This document shows positions 23,977 to 32,831 of a stretch of 64,000 bases of DNA, piece after piece (the first letter of the stretch is position 1; each line of letters opens with the position of its first letter). The notes below the pieces were generated by a model. It made no database searches, had not been told where the DNA came from, and saw only the letters and a list, made by a program, of their open reading frames with translations. Source of the DNA: Pseudomonadota bacterium (GTDB lineage Bacteria; Pseudomonadota; Gammaproteobacteria; Burkholderiales; Rhodocyclaceae); the NCBI GenBank assembly GCA_029776255.1, contig JAKOTN010000061.1:1-64000 (forward strand), read 5' to 3'. The translations under genes were made by a program, and so were the position numbers.

Positions 23977-25584
23977 ATGCCCATCCATCGCCACGCCCTT
24001 ATCTTGTCGGCCACGTTGTCCGCCCTGAGCGCCGCCGCGCCGTGCCAATCCGCGCTCGCCGCCGAGCCGGAGCTTGCCAGACTTCCCCGGCACGCGCTGG
24101 TGATCGGCAACAGCCGCTACCCGGTGGGAGAACTGATCAACCCGCGCCACGATGCGCAAGCGATCGCCGAACGACTTCGCCTCGCCGGTTTTTCGGTCGA
24201 TTTGCAGCTCGACACCGACCGCCGCGGCCTGCAAGACGCGATCCGTCAATGGAGCGAACGCCTGCGCCGCGACAGGGGCGTCGGCGTGTTTTACTACGCC
24301 GGCCACGGCGTGCAACTCAACTGGCGAAATTTCCTGGTGCCGGTGGACGCCAAAATACGCGGCAAGGAAGACATTCAAGCCGAGGCCGTCGATCTCGGCA
24401 CCTTGATCGACGGCATCGGGCGGGCGCGCAACGCGCTGAATATCGTCATCCTCGACGCCTGCCGCAACAACCCCTTCGGCGCCGATTTCCGCGTCGACGA
24501 CAAGGGGCTGTCGCAACTCGACGCGCCGGTGGGCACCCTGCTGGCCTTCGCCACCGCCCCCGGAAACACCGCCGAGGACGGCGACGGCAGCCACGGGCTG
24601 TACACCGATCACTTGCTGAAGGAAATGCAGGTCCCGGGCGCGGCGGTCGAAGAGGTTTTCAAGCGGGTGCGCTTGTCGGTGCGGCGCGGTTCGCAAGGCG
24701 CGCAGATTCCCTGGGAAAGCACCTCCCTCGAAAACGAATTTTCCTTTCTGCCCGGCCCGGCTGGCCGCGACGCAGGCAAGGCGGAGAAGGAATTCGCCGC
24801 CGATCTGGCGGCCTGGCAACAGTTGCGCGTCGACGGATCGGTCGAACAACTGGAAGCGTTCATCCGCCAACGCCCGCAAGGCAAATTCGCCGAACTGGCG
24901 CAATTCCGCCTCGACCAGCGGCTGGCGGCGCAAGGCGAGCGGCCGGTCCGGCCAATCCAGCCGCTACCGGCCCGACAGGCGGAAGTGTGCGTGCCGGGCG
25001 GCATCGCGCCCCATACCGGCTCGCCGGTGCCTTTCCAGCCTGGCGAGCGCTACGGCTATCGCCGGCTGGATCTTCTCACCGCCACCGAGAAGGATCGCTT
25101 CGCGCTCACCGTGCGCCGGATCGACGGCGACGAGGTGTTCTTCGACGACGGCCAGACCGTCACCGACCGTTTCGGCAACAATGTCCGCGCGCCCGACGGC
25201 CGGCAATGGACCCCTTACCAATTCTTCATCGACGACTATCAGGTCGGCAAACGCTGGCAGGCGCAATTCGTGGTCACCCGGGCGGATGGACGGCGGACGA
25301 GCAGCACTTTCGACCTGCGGGTCGTCGACCGGGAACGGATCACCCTGCCCGCCGGAACTTTCGACGCGTTTCGCATCGAAGCGCGCGGCACCAACCTCGG
25401 CGACGGCAGCACCCTGGAACAGACCGCCTGGGTCGCTCCCGACAAGATGCGGCGTTTTCTGGCCCTGGAAACCGTGATCCGTCAAGGCGGCAAAGCGGTC
25501 TCCGGCGAGCGCATCGAACTGGTCGAGCACCGCGCGGCCGCTGGCGCCGCCCCCGCCGCCACGACCTGGCGATCGACGTATTGA
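23977..25584 (+). CDS. secreted caspase-like (C14, orthocaspase) protein with C-terminal beta domain
   Basis: A 535-residue protein with a signal peptide (to about residue 29, SALAAE) followed by a caspase p20-like domain. It shows HALVIGNSRYPVGELINPRH, VGVFYYAGHGVQ with catalytic His110, and NIVILDACRNNPF with catalytic Cys162. The dyad is intact. A helical linker at ~265-310 follows, then ~200 residues of beta-rich sequence (FQPGERYGYRRLDLL; EVFFDDGQTVTDRFGNNVRA; ITLPAGTFDAFRIEARGTNL) with no recognised family. ATG at 23977 is chosen because it begins the signal peptide. Location is likely periplasmic or extracellular. Confidence 0.88.
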   Translation: MPIHRHALILSATLSALSAAAPCQSALAAEPELARLPRHALVIGNSRYPVGELINPRHDAQAIAERLRLAGFSVDLQLDTDRRGLQDAIRQWSERLRRDRGVGVFYYAGHGVQLNWRNFLVPVDAKIRGKEDIQAEAVDLGTLIDGIGRARNALNIVILDACRNNPFGADFRVDDKGLSQLDAPVGTLLAFATAPGNTAEDGDGSHGLYTDHLLKEMQVPGAAVEEVFKRVRLSVRRGSQGAQIPWESTSLENEFSFLPGPAGRDAGKAEKEFAADLAAWQQLRVDGSVEQLEAFIRQRPQGKFAELAQFRLDQRLAAQGERPVRPIQPLPARQAEVCVPGGIAPHTGSPVPFQPGERYGYRRLDLLTATEKDRFALTVRRIDGDEVFFDDGQTVTDRFGNNVRAPDGRQWTPYQFFIDDYQVGKRWQAQFVVTRADGRRTSSTFDLRVVDRERITLPAGTFDAFRIEARGTNLGDGSTLEQTAWVAPDKMRRFLALETVIRQGGKAVSGERIELVEHRAAAGAAPAATTWRSTY

Positions 25585-25624
25585 TTTTTTGACTATCGAC
25601 CCGAGGCTCGGAAAAGCATCCGCG

Positions 25625-25641
25625 CCGTCGCGCGGCGACGG
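25625..25641. terminator. GC-rich hairpin between convergent caspase-like and MCP genes
   Basis: A perfect 7-bp stem (CCGTCGC / GCGACGG) with a 3-base loop lies in the 82-bp gap between two converging stop codons. No T-run follows on either strand, so it may act as a weak or Rho-assisted terminator. Confidence 0.3.
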
Positions 25642-25666
25642 GCGGGCGCCGGAACGCGCGGCAGGC

Positions 25667-27298
25667 TCACCACCGGAAACGCTCGACCACCTGACGCATG
25701 CTCCCCGACAAATCCATCAGCGTGCGCGAGTTGGCCGCCAGTTCTTCCACCGTCGCGCTGTTTTCTTCCGCCAGTTGAGCGACCGTCTCCATGGTCTTGG
25801 CCAGATTCTGGCTGGCCAGGCGCTGCTCGCTCAACGCGGTGTTGATCTTGCTGATCGCGCCCAACGCCTCGCCGGCACCGCGTTGAACCTCACCGATGAT
25901 GGTTCTTGTCTTGTCCGCGCTTTCCGTCGCGCCGCCGACACTTTGCTGACTGCCCGTCATGCTGCTGACCACGCGTTCCGATTTACCCTGGATGGAATGG
26001 ATCATCTGGGTGATTTCCTGGGCGGAATTTGTCGTGCGTTCGGCGAGCTTGCGCACTTCATCCGCCACCACGGCGAAGCCACGCCCGCTTTCACCGGCGC
26101 GCGCCGCTTCGATGGCCGCGTTGAGAGCCAGCAGGTTGGTCTGGTCGGCGACTTCGCGGATGACCGTCACGATATTGCCGATGTTGGTCACCTCCTCCTT
26201 CAAGGTCGCCATTTCATCGCAGGTCTGACGAACGGAATCATGGACGCTGTCGATGCAAGCAACCGAATCCCGCACGTTGGACGCCCCCTGTTCAGTCAGC
26301 TTGCCGGCCTGCGAGGCCTGGCGCGACGCGTCGTTGGCGTTTTCCGACACGTGGTCGATGCTGACCGACAATTCCTCCAGCGTCGCCGAGGCCGCCGCGG
26401 TGGAATCGGCCTGCCGCTGCACGCTCGTCGCCACCTGTTCGGACGTGCTGGCCAGTTCCAGCGCCGAACTATTCACTTGGAAAGCGCTAGCGCGCACTTC
26501 CTCGAGCGCGGCGATCAGCTTGGTGCGCATGGTTTCCTGGGTGTTGATCAGGTGACCGAATTCCGTGCGCGCGGGCAGCAGCAGCAGATTTTTATTCGGT
26601 GAGAAATCGCCATCGGCGATCCGTTCATTCTGGCGCACCACCAACGCCACCTGGTTGGACAACGATTTGCCGAGCGTGACGGCAATCGCCACCCCGATCG
26701 CCACGGAAATCGTCGCGAAAGTGATCATCATGGTCCTGATGCCGGAGTAAGTGCTTTTGGCATCCTGAAGTGATTTATCCATGGACTCGGACTGATACTT
26801 GTTCATTTCCTCCAGGGCAGCCATATAAACATCGTTTGCCGGCGCGAACTCCGCTTTCAAAAAGGCGGTGGCCTCGGTATCGTTATTGGCCGTGAGCAGC
26901 GGATACATTTTGTCATAGGCGGCGGAAAGGCGATCCCTGGCCGCGAGGATATTAGCGTGAAGCTCCTTTCCTTTCGGCGTATGCAACATGGCTTCAATTT
27001 TACGTAGCGCCTCGGTATTCTCCCGCCGGAAGGCGCGGATGTCCTGAATGTATTTTTCAACTTCCGCCGTATCGCTGCTTAATATGGCACCTCGAATCGT
27101 GCGTCCATTAACGAGGGAGCGCTTTATCATTTCGTTACCCAACATTACTTTCGGATACCTTTCATCGCCTATCTCGTTCAGATCATTCATGATCTGGTTG
27201 ATTTTCATTAATCCGAGAACCGATGTGGCGATCATCAACAAAAGAATGGCGGCGAATCCAGCGCCAATTTTTTCACCGATTTTCAGACTATTGAACAT
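25667..27298 (-). CDS. methyl-accepting chemotaxis protein
   Basis: An inner-membrane chemoreceptor of 543 residues: first membrane helix ~10-30, a periplasmic four-helix-bundle-type sensor domain (~35-185, with [20 protein letters not shown]), a second helix ~190-212, HAMP, and a cytoplasmic signalling coiled coil. The hairpin tip reads [20 protein letters not shown] followed by [18 protein letters not shown], the CheA/CheW-binding sequence. The C-terminus lacks the NWETF-type pentapeptide used by CheR in enteric receptors. ATG at 27298. No chemotaxis genes or sigma-28 promoter were found next to it; the ligand is unknown. Confidence 0.93.
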   Translation of the reverse strand: MFNSLKIGEKIGAGFAAILLLMIATSVLGLMKINQIMNDLNEIGDERYPKVMLGNEMIKRSLVNGRTIRGAILSSDTAEVEKYIQDIRAFRRENTEALRKIEAMLHTPKGKELHANILAARDRLSAAYDKMYPLLTANNDTEATAFLKAEFAPANDVYMAALEEMNKYQSESMDKSLQDAKSTYSGIRTMMITFATISVAIGVAIAVTLGKSLSNQVALVVRQNERIADGDFSPNKNLLLLPARTEFGHLINTQETMRTKLIAALEEVRASAFQVNSSALELASTSEQVATSVQRQADSTAAASATLEELSVSIDHVSENANDASRQASQAGKLTEQGASNVRDSVACIDSVHDSVRQTCDEMATLKEEVTNIGNIVTVIREVADQTNLLALNAAIEAARAGESGRGFAVVADEVRKLAERTTNSAQEITQMIHSIQGKSERVVSSMTGSQQSVGGATESADKTRTIIGEVQRGAGEALGAISKINTALSEQRLASQNLAKTMETVAQLAEENSATVEELAANSRTLMDLSGSMRQVVERFRW

Positions 27299-27661
27299 TT
27301 AGCGAATTCCTTTCAACAAATAGTCGCCACTCACAAAATCGAAGAGTTGACGAGAAAAGCACTTGGCAAACAGATACATAAAACCTGAAAAAATCCACTC
27401 CCCCATGGGTTCGGACCACGTCGATCCACTTCTTTCCGCGACACCTTCCTCAACCAGAAAAATGGAGGTCCATTGATGACTATAGTCCGCCCTGTCGTCT
27501 TTGCCGGATGATTTGTCGGCAAGTGATCGCGCAACGATTTCCCGGCCGGCGAGCGATGAATGGCCGGTACCACAAGAGGGGCCACCCACCAGCGGACGCG
27601 GCGGAGAAAACCCTCGAAGTCGAGGTGCTATCATTGCCACCTTTTTCACGGCCCGCCGCCA
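27299..27661. other. Divergent intergenic region, no gene recognised
   Basis: A 363-bp gap between the divergent MCP and phospholipid operon starts. Several short open frames cross it but none has family features or a convincing ribosome site. The promoters of both units must lie here; I could not pick out a reliable -35/-10 pair. Confidence 0.5.
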
Positions 27662-28276
27662 ATGAGCTTATATCGCTTGAAGCCGCGCTTTCAGGCCCTG
27701 CTGCGACCGGCGGCACGCACGCTGCATGGCGCCGGAATCAGCGCCAACCAAGTGACGCTGGGCACCTGCGCGGTTTCCGTCGCCCTGGGCGCCGTCTTGA
27801 CCGCCGCCGCCCTCGCCGGCAAGCCGGCGTGCTTTCTGCTGCTACCGGCGTGGCTGCTGTTGCGCATGGCGTTCAACGCCATCGACGGCTTGCTGGCCCG
27901 CGAGTTCGCGCAAGCGTCGGCGCTCGGCGCGTATCTCAACGAACTTTGCGATGTCGTCGCCGACGCCGCGCTGTACCTGCCGTTCGCCTGCTTGCCGGGA
28001 GGAACGTGGCCGGCGTTGCTGGTCATTTTTCTGGCGAATCTGTCGGAAATGGCCGGCGTTCTCGGCGCGCTCGCCGGCGGCGGGCGACGCAACGACGGGC
28101 CGATGGGCAAAAGCGACCGGGCGCTGGCTTTCGGCGCCTTCGGCTTGCTGCTGGGCGTGGGCGTCGATGGCGAGGCCTGGCTACCCTGGGCGCTGACGGT
28201 GGTTGCCGCCTTGTTGCTGCCGACCATTGTCGGCCGGGTCAAGAACGGACTCGCGAACGGCGGTGGCCAGACATGA
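27662..28276 (+). CDS. CDP-alcohol phosphatidyltransferase family protein
   Basis: An integral membrane enzyme expected to exchange CMP of CDP-diacylglycerol for an alcohol. The 204-residue product has about six hydrophobic helices and the family signature as DGLLAREFAQASALG then AYLNELCD. In the canonical DGxxAR-x8-GxxxD-xxxD pattern the third acidic position, an Asp, is Asn here, while the first and last Asp are kept. ATG at 27662 follows a purine-poor leader; the longer upstream frame is not family-like. It is the first gene of a five-gene run with 1-4 bp overlaps at most junctions. The alcohol acceptor is unknown. Confidence 0.85.
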   Translation: MSLYRLKPRFQALLRPAARTLHGAGISANQVTLGTCAVSVALGAVLTAAALAGKPACFLLLPAWLLLRMAFNAIDGLLAREFAQASALGAYLNELCDVVADAALYLPFACLPGGTWPALLVIFLANLSEMAGVLGALAGGGRRNDGPMGKSDRALAFGAFGLLLGVGVDGEAWLPWALTVVAALLLPTIVGRVKNGLANGGGQT

Positions 28277-30048
28277 ATGACACGGTGGAGAAAAACGAGA
28301 TGCGCGCGGCACACGAACGGGAATTCATCACTCACGACGGCAGCCCCTTGTTTTACCGCTACTGGCCGCCGCTCGACGCGTCGCGCCCGGCACGAGGCGC
28401 GGTGGTGCTGCTGCACCGCGGTCATGAGCATTCGGGGCGGTTGCAGCATGTGGTCGACGAACTGGCGCTCGACGATTTCGCGCTCTTCGCCTGGGACGCG
28501 CGTGGGCACGGGCGCTCGCCCGGCGTGCGTGGCGACAGCCCGAGCCTTGGCGCCTCGGTGAAGGATATCGACACGTTCGTCCGGCACATCGCCAGCGCCC
28601 ACGCCATCGATCCGGCCGATCTGGTGATGCTTGGCCAAAGCGTCGGCGCGGTGCTGGCGGCGACCTGGGCGCACGATTACGCGCCGCCGATCCGGGGTCT
28701 GGTGCTCACCGCGCCGGCGTTCAAGGTCAAACTCTACGTGCCGCTGGCGCGCCCGGGACTGGCCCTGTTGCAGCGCCTGCGCGGCAACTTTTTCATCACC
28801 TCCTACGTCAAGGCGAAATTCCTGACCCACGATCCGCAACGGGTACGCTCTTACGATACCGACCCGTTGATCACCCGCTCGATTTCGGCGCGCGTGCTGC
28901 TCGGCCTCTTCGACGCCGCCGAACGGGTGATCGCCGACGCCCGGGCGATCCGTCTGCCGACACAGTTACTGATCTCGGGCAGCGACTGGGTGGTGCACCG
29001 CGCGCCGCAGGAGGCGTTCTTCGACGCCTTGGGTTCGCCGATCAAGGAACGCCACCTGCTGCCCGGTTTTCTGCACGACACGCTCGGCGAGCGCGACCGT
29101 CGCGTGGCGCTCGACAAGATCCGCGCCTTCATCGAGCGGCTGTTCGTCAATCCGCCGGCGGCGGATTCGCTGCGGCAGGCGCACCATTATGGCTACACCG
29201 CCGACGAGGAACGCCGGCTGCGCGAACCGCTGCCGCCGCTGTCGCTCCGCCAGATCCACTTCGCGGCGACGCGCTGGGCCATGCGCCGCCTCGGGCGTCT
29301 TGCCGAAGGCATTCGCATCGGCCTGGACACCGGCTTCGATTCGGGCGACAGCCTGGATTACGTGTATCGCAACCAAGCGCGCGGCCAGTTGGGGATCGGT
29401 CGCCTGATCGACCGCAACTACCTCGACGCCATCGGCTGGCGCGGCATCCGCGTCCGACGGCAACACCTGGTGCGCGCCATCGTCGCCGCCGCGCGGGCGC
29501 TGCACGGCACGGACGGCCTGCGTCTGGTGGACATCGCCGCCGGTCAGGGCCGCTATGTCCTCGACGCCCTCGCCCAGCTGCCCGAGCCGCCGCGATCGGT
29601 GCTGCTGCGCGATTTCAACGAACGCACCGTCGCGCAAGGCCGGACGCTGGCCGCCGAACAAGGGCTGAGCGACCGGGTGCGTTTCGAAATCGGCGACGCC
29701 TTCGACGAGGAAGGGCTCGCGGCGCTGAACCCGCGCCCCAATCTGGCCATCGTTTCCGGCCTCTACGAATTGTTCGCCGACAACGACCGGGTTGAGCGCT
29801 CGCTGCGCGGCCTCGGCCGCGCCGTCGCCAGCGGCGGTTACCTGATCTACACTGGCCAGCCCTGGCATCCGCAGATCGAACTGATCGCCCGCACGCTGAC
29901 CAGCCATCGCGGCCAGCAGGCGTGGGTGATGCGCCGACGCACGCAGGGCGAGCTGGATGAACTGGTGCGCGGCGCCGGGTTCGAGAAGATCGAACAGTGG
30001 ATCGACGAGTGGGGAATCTTCACCGTCTCGCTCGCCCGGCGGCGTTGA
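28273..30048 (+). CDS. bifunctional alpha/beta-hydrolase / class I SAM-dependent methyltransferase
   Basis: A 591-residue fusion. The N-terminal half is a monoacylglycerol-lipase-like serine hydrolase: VVLLHRGHEHSGR (oxyanion region), WDARGHGRSPG, nucleophile Ser123 in LGQSVGAVL, and a late His in LLPGFLHDTLGER. The C-terminal half has the SAM-binding motif I LVDIAAGQGRYVLDAL near residue 417, LLRDFNERTV, and a final ARTLTSHRGQQAWVMRRRTQ to GGxFxxIEQW-like end. ATG at 28273 overlaps the previous stop (ATGA). Known as a conserved fusion annotated only by its domains; combined lipase/methyltransferase action on a lipid is inferred from the neighbours. Confidence 0.9.
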   Translation: MNDTVEKNEMRAAHEREFITHDGSPLFYRYWPPLDASRPARGAVVLLHRGHEHSGRLQHVVDELALDDFALFAWDARGHGRSPGVRGDSPSLGASVKDIDTFVRHIASAHAIDPADLVMLGQSVGAVLAATWAHDYAPPIRGLVLTAPAFKVKLYVPLARPGLALLQRLRGNFFITSYVKAKFLTHDPQRVRSYDTDPLITRSISARVLLGLFDAAERVIADARAIRLPTQLLISGSDWVVHRAPQEAFFDALGSPIKERHLLPGFLHDTLGERDRRVALDKIRAFIERLFVNPPAADSLRQAHHYGYTADEERRLREPLPPLSLRQIHFAATRWAMRRLGRLAEGIRIGLDTGFDSGDSLDYVYRNQARGQLGIGRLIDRNYLDAIGWRGIRVRRQHLVRAIVAAARALHGTDGLRLVDIAAGQGRYVLDALAQLPEPPRSVLLRDFNERTVAQGRTLAAEQGLSDRVRFEIGDAFDEEGLAALNPRPNLAIVSGLYELFADNDRVERSLRGLGRAVASGGYLIYTGQPWHPQIELIARTLTSHRGQQAWVMRRRTQGELDELVRGAGFEKIEQWIDEWGIFTVSLARRR

Positions 30049-30059
30049 ACCGGCGCGAC

Positions 30060-31412
30060 ATGCCCGACGGCAGCGAGGGCGCGGAACGCCGGCCATGGCG
30101 GCGCGCGCTGGTCTGGCTGGCCGTGCTCGGGCCGTTTTTCTTCGCCAGTTACGGTCTGGCGACCTGGGTCAGCAGCCGGCGGGCAGAGCTCGGCGACATC
30201 GCCACCGTCGCCTTCGCCTGGGAACGGGCGATTCCGTTCGTCCCGTGGACCATCGTTCCGTATTGGTCCATCGATCTCTTCTACGGCCTGTCGCTGCTGC
30301 TGTGCGCGACGCGGCGGCAGCTCGACACGCACGTCGCACGCCTGCTGGCGACGCAGATTCTGGCGGTAAGCTGCTTTCTGCTGTTTCCCTTGCGCTGCAC
30401 CTTTGTTCGCGGCGAGGTCGACGGCGTCTTCGGCTGGCTGTTCGCCACGCTGAACGGTTTCGACCAACCGTTCAATCAGGCGCCCTCGCTGCACATCGCG
30501 CTGCTGGTCGTCCTCCTGCAACTTTACCTGGCTGTCCTGCCGCGCCAGTGGCACTGGCCGGCGCGTGCCTGGGCGCTGCTGATCGGCGTGTCGGTGCTGA
30601 CCACCTGGCAACACCAGTTTTTCGACATCCCGACCGGCCTGTGGCTGGGGTGCTTCGCCGTGTGGCTGTTCCCGGACACCGGCGACTCGCCGCTGCGCCG
30701 CGCCGCCTGGACCGGCGACACCCGCCGCCGCCGGCTGGCCGCCGCGTATCTGGGAGGCGCGCTGGTCGCCGGCGCCTTGGCGCTCGCCGTCGGCGGCGGC
30801 GGACTCTGGTTGCTGTGGCCGGCGGGCGCGCTGCTGATGGTCGCCGCGATCCACCTGTTTTTCGATGGCGCCGCTTTCGGCAAGCGCACCGACGGCTCGA
30901 CGCCGCTGGCCGCGCGCGTCCTGCTCGCCCCGTATCAGTGGGGCGCGCGACTGAATGCCCGTTGGTGGACGCGCCGTCTCGCCGCCGCCGCCGAAATCGC
31001 CCCCGGCGTGTGGCTGGGGCGCCTGCCGACCGCCGCCGAACGGCGACGATGGCACGGAACCGTCGTCGATCTGTGCGCCGAATTGCCGTGCCCGGCGCCG
31101 GGCTTAGAACACGTGGCGATACCGATGCTCGATCTGGTGCCGCCGACGCCGGCACAGCTCGATCAGGCGACGGGCGCGATCGACGACGCGCTGCATTCCG
31201 GCCGCCCGGTTCTGGTGTGCTGCGCGCTCGGCCTCGCCCGCGGTGCGTTGACGGCCGCCGCGTGGCTGCTGCGCAGCGGCGCGGCGACCACCGGCGAAGA
31301 GGCGGTGGAACGGGTGCGGCGCGCGCGTCCGTCGGTCGTCCTCGGCTTGCGGGACATCGCGCTGCTCGACGCCTGGCATCGGCACGCGCGGGCCACGGAC
31401 GCCGTCGGCTGA
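30060..31412 (+). CDS. PAP2 phosphatase / dual-specificity phosphatase fusion
   Basis: A 450-residue membrane protein. The first ~290 residues have about eight hydrophobic helices and a PAP2-type active site (PSLHIAL and the HQFFD motif, as in lipid phosphate phosphatases and inositol-phosphorylceramide-synthase relatives). The last ~150 residues form a dual-specificity phosphatase domain with the CX5R loop CALGLAR (Cys388, Arg394) and general-acid region VPMLDLVPPT-like. Such DSPs include the phosphatidylglycerophosphate phosphatase PTPMT1. It starts 11 bp after the previous gene and overlaps the next as TGATG. A role in dephosphorylating a lipid intermediate is inferred. Confidence 0.88.
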   Translation: MPDGSEGAERRPWRRALVWLAVLGPFFFASYGLATWVSSRRAELGDIATVAFAWERAIPFVPWTIVPYWSIDLFYGLSLLLCATRRQLDTHVARLLATQILAVSCFLLFPLRCTFVRGEVDGVFGWLFATLNGFDQPFNQAPSLHIALLVVLLQLYLAVLPRQWHWPARAWALLIGVSVLTTWQHQFFDIPTGLWLGCFAVWLFPDTGDSPLRRAAWTGDTRRRRLAAAYLGGALVAGALALAVGGGGLWLLWPAGALLMVAAIHLFFDGAAFGKRTDGSTPLAARVLLAPYQWGARLNARWWTRRLAAAAEIAPGVWLGRLPTAAERRRWHGTVVDLCAELPCPAPGLEHVAIPMLDLVPPTPAQLDQATGAIDDALHSGRPVLVCCALGLARGALTAAAWLLRSGAATTGEEAVERVRRARPSVVLGLRDIALLDAWHRHARATDAVG

Positions 31413-31834
31413 TGGAGAACCGCCGCGCCATCGCCGATCTGGCCGTCGGCGCCTGCCGCGCGGGTCGCCCGCTGGCCGTCGCCGCGCTGGCGCTGACGCT
31501 ACTCGCCGTCGGCATCGCCGGCGTCGGCCACCCGCCTCTTCCCGGCAAGCTGCTGTGGTCATCCGTCGCCCTGACCGGCGTACCGGCGCTCTATCTGGCG
31601 GCGCGCCTGGAGATCGATGGCCATCTTTTTGCCCGCCTTGCCGACGCGCCCGACGAGGCGAACGCCCTGACGGCCCTCGACGAGGCGCTGCGCGCGCTCG
31701 GCCCGCGCGATGGCGCGACCGCCGGCCGTTCGCTGGCCGTGCGCGCGCGCGGCGTTTTCGGCCTGCTGCGGCGACTCGGCGGAGTGCTGACCGCGCAACT
31801 GGCGTTATCGATCGCTGGAGTCTGGTTCGGATGA
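31412..31834 (+). CDS. small membrane protein in phospholipid operon, unknown
   Basis: A 140-residue protein with two hydrophobic segments near the N-terminus (VAALALTLLAVGIAGVG at ~23-39 and LLWSSVALTGVPALYLAARL at ~48-67) and one at the C-terminus (VLTAQLALSIAGVWFG). No family is recognised. Overlaps with both neighbours (TGATG at its start, ATGA at its end) show it is a real coupled gene. A subunit or accessory role for the phosphatase or cytidylyltransferase is possible but unsupported by motifs. Confidence 0.75.
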   Translation: MENRRAIADLAVGACRAGRPLAVAALALTLLAVGIAGVGHPPLPGKLLWSSVALTGVPALYLAARLEIDGHLFARLADAPDEANALTALDEALRALGPRDGATAGRSLAVRARGVFGLLRRLGGVLTAQLALSIAGVWFG

Positions 31835-32802
31835 CGCCCCCTCTGCTGCCGTCGCTGGAGGCCGACGCCTGGCGGCTGGTCGCCGGTGTCGCCTCGGTGC
31901 TGGTGGTCGCCTCCTCGATCGGCGCGCTGTTGGCGCGGACCCTGGCACGCGCGCCGGCGGACAGTCAAGCGCGACCGCTGATCGACAACCTCAACCAACG
32001 CATCAAAGCCTGGTGGATCATTGCCGGCAGTGTCGGACTGGCACTGCTCGGCGGCTCGGGCGGCGTCGCGCTGCTGTTCGCGCTGGCGTCGCTACAGGCG
32101 CTGCGCGAATTCCTGCCGGTCGCCGCCGACCGGCCGACCCGCCTGCGGCAATGGGGTGTCGTGGCCGCGTTTGTACCGCTACAGTATTTTCTGGCCTGGC
32201 GCGGCGAGGCGGCGTTCACCCTGCTGATTCCCCTCGCCGTGGCGCTGGGCACGCCCTTGCTGGGCGTGCTGTCCGGCGATGCTCCCCGCTTCCTGCGCCG
32301 TCACGGCAACCTGGCGGGCGGTCTGCTGATCTGTGTGTTCGCCATTTCGCACCTCCCGGCCCTGCTGACCCTGCGTCTCCCCGGTTACGACAAAAGCGCG
32401 GCCTACCTGCTGGTTTTCCTGCTGATCGTCGTTCAGGCCAGCGACGTGCTGCAATATCTGTGGGGCAAGCTGGCCGGTCGCCACCCGATCGCGCCCCGCG
32501 TATCGCCGGCGAAAACCGTCGAGGGAACGATCGGCGGCCTGCTCAGCGCCAGTGCGCTCGGTGCCGGCCTGTCGGCGATCACGCCGTTCTCCCCGGCACA
32601 GGCGCTGGCCATCGCCTTGCTGCTGACCGCGCTGGGTTTTGCTGGCGGATTGGCGCTATCGGCCGTCAAACGCCATCGCGGCATCAAGGACTGGGGGCGC
32701 CTGCTCCCCGGCCACGGTGGCGTGCTCGATCGGCTGGACTCGCTTTACCTCTCGGCGCCGGCTTTTTATTACCTGCTGCGCCACGCCTGGGGAAGCGGCT
32801 AA
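31831..32802 (+). CDS. phosphatidate cytidylyltransferase-like protein (second CdsA)
   Basis: Makes CDP-diacylglycerol from phosphatidate and CTP. The 323-residue product has about eight membrane helices and the family signature near the C-terminus: SAVKRHRGIKDWGRLLPGHG then GVLDRLDS. The essential cdsA is present elsewhere (46.8-47.6 kb), so this is a paralogue dedicated to this operon. It would supply the CDP-lipid used by the phosphatidyltransferase encoded four genes upstream. ATG at 31831 overlaps the preceding stop (ATGA). Confidence 0.9.
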   Translation: MTPPLLPSLEADAWRLVAGVASVLVVASSIGALLARTLARAPADSQARPLIDNLNQRIKAWWIIAGSVGLALLGGSGGVALLFALASLQALREFLPVAADRPTRLRQWGVVAAFVPLQYFLAWRGEAAFTLLIPLAVALGTPLLGVLSGDAPRFLRRHGNLAGGLLICVFAISHLPALLTLRLPGYDKSAAYLLVFLLIVVQASDVLQYLWGKLAGRHPIAPRVSPAKTVEGTIGGLLSASALGAGLSAITPFSPAQALAIALLLTALGFAGGLALSAVKRHRGIKDWGRLLPGHGGVLDRLDSLYLSAPAFYYLLRHAWGSG

Positions 32803-32813
32803 GCGACCGCTTC
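32792..32813 (+). terminator. Hairpin at the end of the phospholipid operon
   Basis: A perfect 7-bp stem (GAAGCGG / CCGCTTC) with an 8-base loop spans the stop codon of the CdsA-like gene. No T-run follows; termination activity is a guess. Confidence 0.3.
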
Positions 32814-32831
32814 ACCGTAAACGGCCGGGCG

